A DNA stretch of 64,000 bases, from positions 1,178,001-1,242,000 of the forward strand of contig NZ_SDPO01000001.1 of assembly GCF_004134865.1 (NCBI RefSeq), read 5' to 3'. The position numbers and the translations under genes are program-made. This stretch comes from Agromyces fucosus. Lineage in GTDB: Bacteria > Actinomycetota > Actinomycetes > Actinomycetales > Microbacteriaceae. The notes beneath the pieces are model-generated. The model searched no databases. It was given only the letters and a program-made list of their open reading frames with translations, and had not been told where the DNA came from. Shown in pieces: positions 58,714-64,000 of the stretch; within the stretch, counting starts at the first letter, position 1, and each line of letters begins with the position of its first letter.

Positions 58714-58721
<8 letters not shown>
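57414..58721 (+). CDS. moeA: molybdopterin molybdotransferase
   Basis: This 435-residue enzyme inserts molybdate into adenylated molybdopterin. It contains LPGFDNSQMDGYAV, VMTGAAIPQGADAVVPIE, GSDIGAGSLLLPAGTRLGPAQLGSLAAAG, LLSTGHEL (most homologues have D in place of H), VVTTGGVSAGAFEVV and SFPGNPVSALVSFELFLRP. The C-terminal domain IV is present. GAGG before ATG 57414 sets the start. It overlaps moaC by 8 bases. Confidence 0.95.
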
Positions 58722-59186
<465 letters not shown>

Positions 59187-59190
<4 letters not shown>

Positions 59191-59687
59191 CCGCGACCGA
59201 GCGGATGCCGCGCACCGCCGTCGTCATCGTCGCCTCGACGCGAGCCGCTGCCGGCGTCGCGGTCGACGGCACCGGCCCGGTCATCACGGCGTGGCTGGCC
59301 GAGCGCGGCTTCGACGTCGTCGGGCCCGAGGTGGTCGCCGACGGCCTGCCCATCGCCGACGCGCTGCAGCGGGCGCTGGCCGGCCACCCGTCGGTCGTCG
59401 TCACGACGGGCGGCACCGGGGTCTCCCCGAGCGACGGCACACCCGAGGCCACGGCTCCGCTCCTCGATCGCGAGCTGCCGGGCTTCATGGAAGAACTGCG
59501 TCGTCGCGGTGCGGCGACGACCCCGACCGCCCTGCTCTCGCGCGGGCTGGCGGGTGTCTCTGGGTCGACGCTCATCGTGAACCTCCCCGGCTCTGCGGGC
59601 GGGGTCCGCGACGGCCTCGAGCTGCTCGGCGAGGTGCTCGAACACGCGCTCGATCAACTCGCCGGGGGCGACCACCCAGCGAGGTGA
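59187..59687 (+). CDS. mogA: molybdopterin adenylyltransferase (MogA/MoaB family)
   Basis: This 166-residue protein adenylates molybdopterin before metal insertion by MoeA. It has RTAVVIVASTRAAAGVAVDGTGP, VVVTTGGTGVSPSDGTPEATAPLLDRELPGF and STLIVNLPGSAGGVRDGLELL, the MogA/MoaB substrate-binding pattern. It ends the moaD-moeA-moaC-mogA run. No MobA is present, consistent with supply of plain Mo-MPT to xanthine dehydrogenase. Confidence 0.94.
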
Positions 59688-59777
59688 CTCATCAGCTGGC
59701 GGCCGCGGCGGACCGAGCATCTTCGGGCCGGCGATGAGACCCGTGACATCGCTCGGCGATGCTGGCAGGATGACCGC

Positions 59778-60371
59778 ATGGATCGCGTCACGACGCACCG
59801 GATCGAACCGCTCACGCCCGAGACGTTCCCGGCGTGGCTCGCGCTCGCGCAGAAGCACAACGGGGTCTGGGGCGGGTGCTACTGCTCGTACTTCCACGAC
59901 GACACCAAGCACACCGTCAAAGAGGAGCACGACCGGCCGACGTTCAAGCAGCGCCTCGTTGCGGAGGGCGTCGCGCACGCCGCGCTCGTGTTCGACGGCG
60001 ACGACGCGATCGCGTGGTGCGAGTACGGCAGCCCGGTCGAACTGCCGAACATCTACCACCGCAAGCAGTACGACGCGGGCGAGACCGACCCGGCGCCGTG
60101 GCGCATCACGTGCTTCTTCGTCGACCGCGATCACCGGCGTTCCGGAGTGGCGCGGGAGGCCCTGGACGGCGCACTCGAGCTGATCGCGCAGGCCGGCGGG
60201 GGCGAGGTGGTCTCGTTCCCCAACGAGCTCGTCCCCGGCAAGAAGACGTCGTCGTCGTTCCTGCACAACGGCACGAGGGCCATGTTCGAGCAGGCGGGGT
60301 TCGCGTTCGAGCGTCACATCGGGAAGAGCAAAACCGTGATGCGCAAGACGGTGCCGCCGGCCGGCAACTGA
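59778..60371 (+). CDS. GNAT family N-acetyltransferase
   Basis: A 197-residue protein with the GNAT core ITCFFVDRDHRRSGVAREALDGALELIAQAGGGEVVSFP; RRSGVA is a form of the acetyl-CoA loop. The N-terminal half has an aromatic, Cys-containing segment (WGGCYCSYFHDD) seen in a group of uncharacterised actinobacterial acetyltransferases. ATG 59778 is close to a GGCAGGATG context. It follows mogA by 90 bases but is probably independent of the cofactor genes. The substrate is unknown. Confidence 0.82.
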   Translation: MDRVTTHRIEPLTPETFPAWLALAQKHNGVWGGCYCSYFHDDTKHTVKEEHDRPTFKQRLVAEGVAHAALVFDGDDAIAWCEYGSPVELPNIYHRKQYDAGETDPAPWRITCFFVDRDHRRSGVAREALDGALELIAQAGGGEVVSFPNELVPGKKTSSSFLHNGTRAMFEQAGFAFERHIGKSKTVMRKTVPPAGN

Positions 60372-60414
60372 CGAAGGAGCGGCGCACCGACGTCAGCGGC
60401 TGCGTCGCCTCGCC

Positions 60415-61686
60415 TCAGAGCCCGAGCCGCGCCGTGTACGCATTGCGGAATCGTCCCTCGGGGTCGAACCGCTCCCGAAGCGCAGCGAAGTCCGCCCAGC
60501 GCGGATAGCGCCGTCGCACCTCATCGGCGTCGAGGGTGAAGACCTTGCCCCAGTGCGGCCTGGCCGTTGCGGGCAGCGCCGCTTCGATCGTCGGGAGCAG
60601 CGCTTCGACGGCCGCCTGCTCCCGCTTCCACGTGAAGTGGATTCCTACGACGTCGGTGCCGTGGGCCGGGCTCAGCCACAGGTCGTCGCCGCGCAGCGAT
60701 CTCACTTCGCACACCTGCAGCAGCGGGGCGATCTGCGCGGCGAGACCGCGCATCGCCTCGAGTGCGGCGACGGCGTCGGAGCGGGGCACCAGGTACTCCG
60801 ACTGCAGCTCCTCTCCGGCCGAGGGCGTGAAATCGAGCCGGAAGTGGGGCAGGCGCTCGTGCCACGGCCCTGGCTCGCCGAGCTGCGCCGTGCAGGCATC
60901 GGCGGCCATGCCGGGCAACGGGTGGCGCGGCGCCGTCGCCTCCGTCGCACCGAGCCGGGCGATGAGTGCAGCGGATGCCGCGGCATCCGTCTCGACCGGA
61001 AGCCGCCGCTTGACCCACAACTGGTCGGCGCGGTCGGTGTTCGCCCACGTCGTGAAGATGCTGACGCTCGAACCGAGCGCGGTGACGGCGTCGTACTCGG
61101 CGAGCACGGCGCTCCACGCGGGACGCTCGTAGACGGTCTGCGCGACGTCGTACGTCGGCTCGACGTCGAGCTCGAGCGCGGTGACGACGCCGAGGGCGCC
61201 GAGGTTCACGACGGCGCCGTCGAAGTCAGCCTCGCCGCGTTCGAGGGTGCGTGACTCGCCGGTCGCCGTGATGAACGCGATGGCGCGTACGGCGCTCGCG
61301 AGCGAGCCGATGCGGTCGCCCGACCCGTGCGTGCCGGTCGCGACGGCGCCGCCCACCGAGATGTGCGGCAGCGAGGCGAGGTTGCCGAGCGCGAGACCGC
61401 GAGCATGGAGCGCCGAGGCGAGCTCGCCGTAGCGCGGGCTCCCCGTGATGCGCACGGCGCCCGGTGCGCTCGAGGCGTCGATCGTCACCGGCAGCCCAGC
61501 CGTCTCGATGAGCGTGCCCTCGGTGTCCGCGATGTCGTTGAAGCTGTGCCGCGAGCCGAGCACGCGGAACGGCCCATCGCCTGCGAGCACCTCGCGAAGC
61601 TCGTCGATCGAGGTCGGTCGCACGACGCGCGACGCGCGGTAGCTCAGGTTGCCGGCCCAGTTGGTGCCTGCGGATGTCGCGGTCAC
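60415..61686 (-). CDS. alditol (xylitol/sorbitol) oxidase, covalent-FAD type
   Basis: This 423-residue VAO-family flavoenzyme closely follows Streptomyces AldO through its N-terminal half: TNWAGNLSYRASRVVRPTS, then RVLGSRHSFNDIADTEG with His47 as the covalent FAD site, then LASLPHISVGGAVATGTHGSGDR and FDGAVVNLGALGVVTALELDVEP. The C-terminus GKVFTLDADEVRRRYPRWADFAALRERFDPEGRFRNAY is also typical. Such enzymes oxidise alditols to aldoses with O2, giving H2O2. The related L-gulono/arabinono-lactone oxidases are the alternative. GTG 61686 with GAGGGG upstream sets the start. Monocistronic. Confidence 0.88.
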   Translation of the reverse strand: MTATSAGTNWAGNLSYRASRVVRPTSIDELREVLAGDGPFRVLGSRHSFNDIADTEGTLIETAGLPVTIDASSAPGAVRITGSPRYGELASALHARGLALGNLASLPHISVGGAVATGTHGSGDRIGSLASAVRAIAFITATGESRTLERGEADFDGAVVNLGALGVVTALELDVEPTYDVAQTVYERPAWSAVLAEYDAVTALGSSVSIFTTWANTDRADQLWVKRRLPVETDAAASAALIARLGATEATAPRHPLPGMAADACTAQLGEPGPWHERLPHFRLDFTPSAGEELQSEYLVPRSDAVAALEAMRGLAAQIAPLLQVCEVRSLRGDDLWLSPAHGTDVVGIHFTWKREQAAVEALLPTIEAALPATARPHWGKVFTLDADEVRRRYPRWADFAALRERFDPEGRFRNAYTARLGL

Positions 61687-61829
61687 GCGGTTCCCCTCAT
61701 CGTCAGAGTGCGAGCGTATCCCCTGCCCGTGCCACTTGCCCGCACCGGGTGCACCGCTCCCCGGTCGCCGGTGGATCGCGCGCACCGCCGTCGAGACGCG
61801 CCGCAGGCGACGCGATCGCGCTCGGGTGC

Positions 61830-62516
61830 TCAGTCCACGAGTGCGCGACGCCGCTCGCCCCAGGCCACTCGTTCGCGCTCGAGCGGACCGGCGAGCGCTG
61901 CCCAGAGGAGGAGCGCCACTCCCGCCCCGGCGAGTGCCCCGCCGAGCGTGTCGGTCAGCCAGTGCGCACCGAGGTAGGTGCGACTGAACGCCATCAGCGC
62001 GGTGTAGACCGCGCCGACCACCCAGACCCAGGCGCGTGGCACGATCACGCCGATGACGACCGCGATCGTCGCCGCGTTGGCGACGTGGCCCGATGGGAAC
62101 GAGCCGAAATCGGAGACGACGATCATGTCCTCAGGTCGCACCCGGCCGAAGAGGTGCTTCAGCACCTGCACGACGCCTGCGCTCGCCGCCGACGCCACGA
62201 TGAAGTAGAGCGCGCCCCACGGCCTCCGGACGATGAGCAGCACGATCGCCGCTCCGACCGGCACGATGAACACGCCGATGACGCCGCCGCCCACTGCGTT
62301 CATGACGTAGGAGAACCACTCACCGAACGGCGTGCGGACGCTCACCATGAACTCGGCCCACGCCTCATCGATCGCGAATCGGTTGTCGCCCGACGATGAC
62401 ATGACCAGCATGCCGATGAGGCCCGAGAGGAGGAGCGCCGACACTCCGGCGATGATCGGGACGAGACGAGAGGCCCTCGCCGGGGTCGCTGACGTCTCCA
62501 CCGGCTCGAGGCTCAT
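61830..62516 (-). CDS. PAP2-family membrane phosphatase
   Basis: This 228-residue protein has six hydrophobic segments and the three phosphatase signatures in order: KHLFGRVRP, GSFPSGHVAN and SRTYLGAHWLTD, including the catalytic His residues. It acts at the outer face of the membrane on lipid phosphates such as undecaprenyl pyrophosphate or phosphatidate. The substrate is not decidable from sequence. The basic tail RERVAWGERRR is cytoplasmic. It stands alone between the alditol oxidase and MFS genes, both on the same strand. Confidence 0.93.
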   Translation of the reverse strand: MSLEPVETSATPARASRLVPIIAGVSALLLSGLIGMLVMSSSGDNRFAIDEAWAEFMVSVRTPFGEWFSYVMNAVGGGVIGVFIVPVGAAIVLLIVRRPWGALYFIVASAASAGVVQVLKHLFGRVRPEDMIVVSDFGSFPSGHVANAATIAVVIGVIVPRAWVWVVGAVYTALMAFSRTYLGAHWLTDTLGGALAGAGVALLLWAALAGPLERERVAWGERRRALVD

Positions 62517-62591
62517 TCCCCCACGCTACCGTCGGGCCTGCGGCATCCGCGTGAGGTCGCCGCCGGTTTCGCGGGCGGATGCCCCGCGCCG

Positions 62592-63878
62592 TCAGTCGCT
62601 CAGCGGCGGCACCGTCTTCGGACGCACGAGCAGCCACAGGGCCGCGATCGCCACGACGCCCGCGAGCAGCATCACGAACGCCATGGGTACGGCGCTGCCG
62701 ACGCCCATGAGGCCGATGAGCGGCGAGATGGCGCCGGCGAGGCCGAAGTTCAACGCGCCGAGCAGCGATGCCGCCGTGCCGGCCTCAGCGCCGTGGTGCG
62801 CGAGCGCGAGCACCTGCACCGCGGGGAACGCGAAGCCGCACGCGAGGATGTAGAACCAGAGCGGGACCGCGGTGCCCCAGAATCCGGCGCCGGAGGCGTC
62901 GAGCGCCATGATCGTCGCGGCCATCGCGAGGTGCACGACCGTCGTGCCCGCGAGGATCCACTGCGGCTGCACGGAGCCGCGCATGAGTCGCGAGCTGACC
63001 TGCACGCCGACGATGACGCCGACCGAGTTCACGGCGAAGAGCAACCCGTACTCCTGCGCGTTGAAGGAGTAGACCTCCTGGAAGAGGAACGACGAGGTCG
63101 AGAGGTACCCGAACAGGCCGGTGAACGTCATGCCGCCGATGATGGCAGCGCCGAGGTAGACGCGATCGCGGAAGAGCGCGGCGTAGCGATCGCGCAGGGT
63201 CGAGTGGCCCGAGATCCCGCGGCGCGACGGCGGCAGGGTCTCGACGATGAAGAACGCGACCGCCACGACGACGACCGCACCGTACACCGCGAGCACGACG
63301 AAGATGCCGCGCCAGTCCATGACCTGGAGGAGCTGGGAGCCGATGACCGGGGCGAGCACGGGAGCGAGCCCGTTCACGAGCGCGAGACGCGACAGCATGC
63401 GCACGAGGGGCTTGCCGCCGAAGAGGTCGCGCACCATCGCCATCGCGACGACGCCGCCGGCCGCGGCGCCGAAGCCCTGCAGCAGGCGGAAGACCGAGAG
63501 CCAGACGATGTCGGGAGCGAAGGCGGCCGCGAGGGATGCCGCGATGTGCAGCGCCGTCGCGAGGATGAGCGGGAGACGCCGTCCGACCTTGTCGCTCCAC
63601 GGTCCGACGATGAGCTGGCCGAGGCCGAACCCGATCATGGTGCCCGTGAGCGTCAGCTGCACGGCCGATGCCGAGACGCCGAGCTCGTCCTGCAGCACCG
63701 GGAAGGCCGGCAGGTACAGGTCGATCGTGAACGGGCCGAGGGCGGTGAGCGCGCCGAGCACGAGCACGTAGACGAGTCGTTGCCGGCTGGTCAGCCGGTC
63801 GCCCGGGTGCACGCCGACGACGGGGGTCGACCTGGTGTCGTCGGGGCGGATGATCGGGATGGAGCTGGTTGAGGACAT
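62592..63878 (-). CDS. Bcr/CflA-family multidrug MFS exporter
   Basis: This 428-residue protein has 12 hydrophobic segments. LTALGPFTIDLYLPAFPVL in helix 1 and QLTLTGTMIGFGLGQLIVGPWSDKVGRRLPLI over helices 2-3 are signature stretches of the Bcr/CflA drug:H+ antiporter group; VFRLLQGFGAAAGGVVAMAMVRDLF follows in helices 4-5. Members export bicyclomycin, chloramphenicol-type or sulfonamide compounds, or small metabolites; the natural substrate here is unknown. ATG 63878 is the predicted start. The gene upstream lies beyond the window. Confidence 0.92.
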   Translation of the reverse strand: MSSTSSIPIIRPDDTRSTPVVGVHPGDRLTSRQRLVYVLVLGALTALGPFTIDLYLPAFPVLQDELGVSASAVQLTLTGTMIGFGLGQLIVGPWSDKVGRRLPLILATALHIAASLAAAFAPDIVWLSVFRLLQGFGAAAGGVVAMAMVRDLFGGKPLVRMLSRLALVNGLAPVLAPVIGSQLLQVMDWRGIFVVLAVYGAVVVVAVAFFIVETLPPSRRGISGHSTLRDRYAALFRDRVYLGAAIIGGMTFTGLFGYLSTSSFLFQEVYSFNAQEYGLLFAVNSVGVIVGVQVSSRLMRGSVQPQWILAGTTVVHLAMAATIMALDASGAGFWGTAVPLWFYILACGFAFPAVQVLALAHHGAEAGTAASLLGALNFGLAGAISPLIGLMGVGSAVPMAFVMLLAGVVAIAALWLLVRPKTVPPLSD

Positions 63879-64000
63879 GTGCGTTCCAGGCGTGCTCGGA
63901 TGCGGCGGCGCACGCCCTCGGGCGCCGGGAGACTGGGCGGCGGCGTTCCGTGGGACACCGCCGGGTGCGATTCGGCCTTCGCGCGGCTCGAATCGATTCG
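63879..64000. other. upstream region of the Bcr/CflA gene to the window edge
   Basis: These 122 bases should contain the promoter of the leftward exporter gene. No gene or clear -35/-10 is seen. The final 12 bases, CGAATCGATTCG, are a perfect palindrome that may extend past the edge and could be an operator. Confidence 0.3.

Overview
The window reads as a high-GC actinobacterial chromosome segment, most likely Microbacteriaceae (Agromyces-like). This rests on the GC-rich codon use, dense operons with 4-base ATGA or GTGA overlaps, the small actinobacterial-type SRP RNA, and SipW-type surface protein genes. The genus is an inference. I see no phage, IS element, CRISPR array or replication origin.

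Layout. 1-4.2 kb: a surface locus with a truncated choice-of-anchor-G-like protein facing an operon of three SipW-dependent secreted proteins and their dedicated signal peptidase, which carries its own C-terminal ectodomain and an anchor-like tail. 4.3-11.7 kb: fatty acid desaturase, an MFS exporter under an ArsR-type regulator, acetate kinase/phosphotransacetylase, and a DUF998 membrane protein. 11.9-15.3 kb: a three-gene operon of flavin monooxygenase, bile-acid:Na+ symporter-family transporter and NAD-dependent epimerase/dehydrogenase. 15.4-15.6 kb: SRP RNA followed within a few bases by tRNA-Ser(GGA) and a terminator. 15.6-27 kb: ordinary chromosomal genes (HerA-like ATPase, AraC regulator, LigD-type polymerase, APH(6)-like kinase, cell-wall-binding-repeat protein, and an N-acylamino-acid racemase with a GNAT partner).

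27-59.7 kb is a large purine catabolism island together with its molybdenum supply. Guanine/hypoxanthine permease, guanine deaminase and xanthine dehydrogenase (XdhA, XdhB, XdhC) lead to urate. Uricase, HIU hydrolase and OHCU decarboxylase lead to allantoin. A fused glycerate kinase-allantoinase and ureidoglycine aminohydrolase act next. Glyoxylate carboligase, tartronate semialdehyde reductase, hydroxypyruvate isomerase and malate synthase feed the carbon into central metabolism. An IclR-type regulator sits at the divergent centre. Directly beside it are a TOBE/HTH protein, ModABC and MoaA, MoaE, MoeB-rhodanese, MoaD, MoeA, MoaC and MogA, which can supply the cofactor xanthine dehydrogenase needs. 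Allantoate amidohydrolase and a ureidoglycolate-consuming enzyme are not in the window.

59.8-64 kb: GNAT acetyltransferase, alditol oxidase, PAP2 phosphatase and a Bcr/CflA-type exporter. The most unusual points are the glycerate kinase-allantoinase fusion, the signal peptidase fused to a surface ectodomain, and short palindromes shared between promoters of the purine genes.
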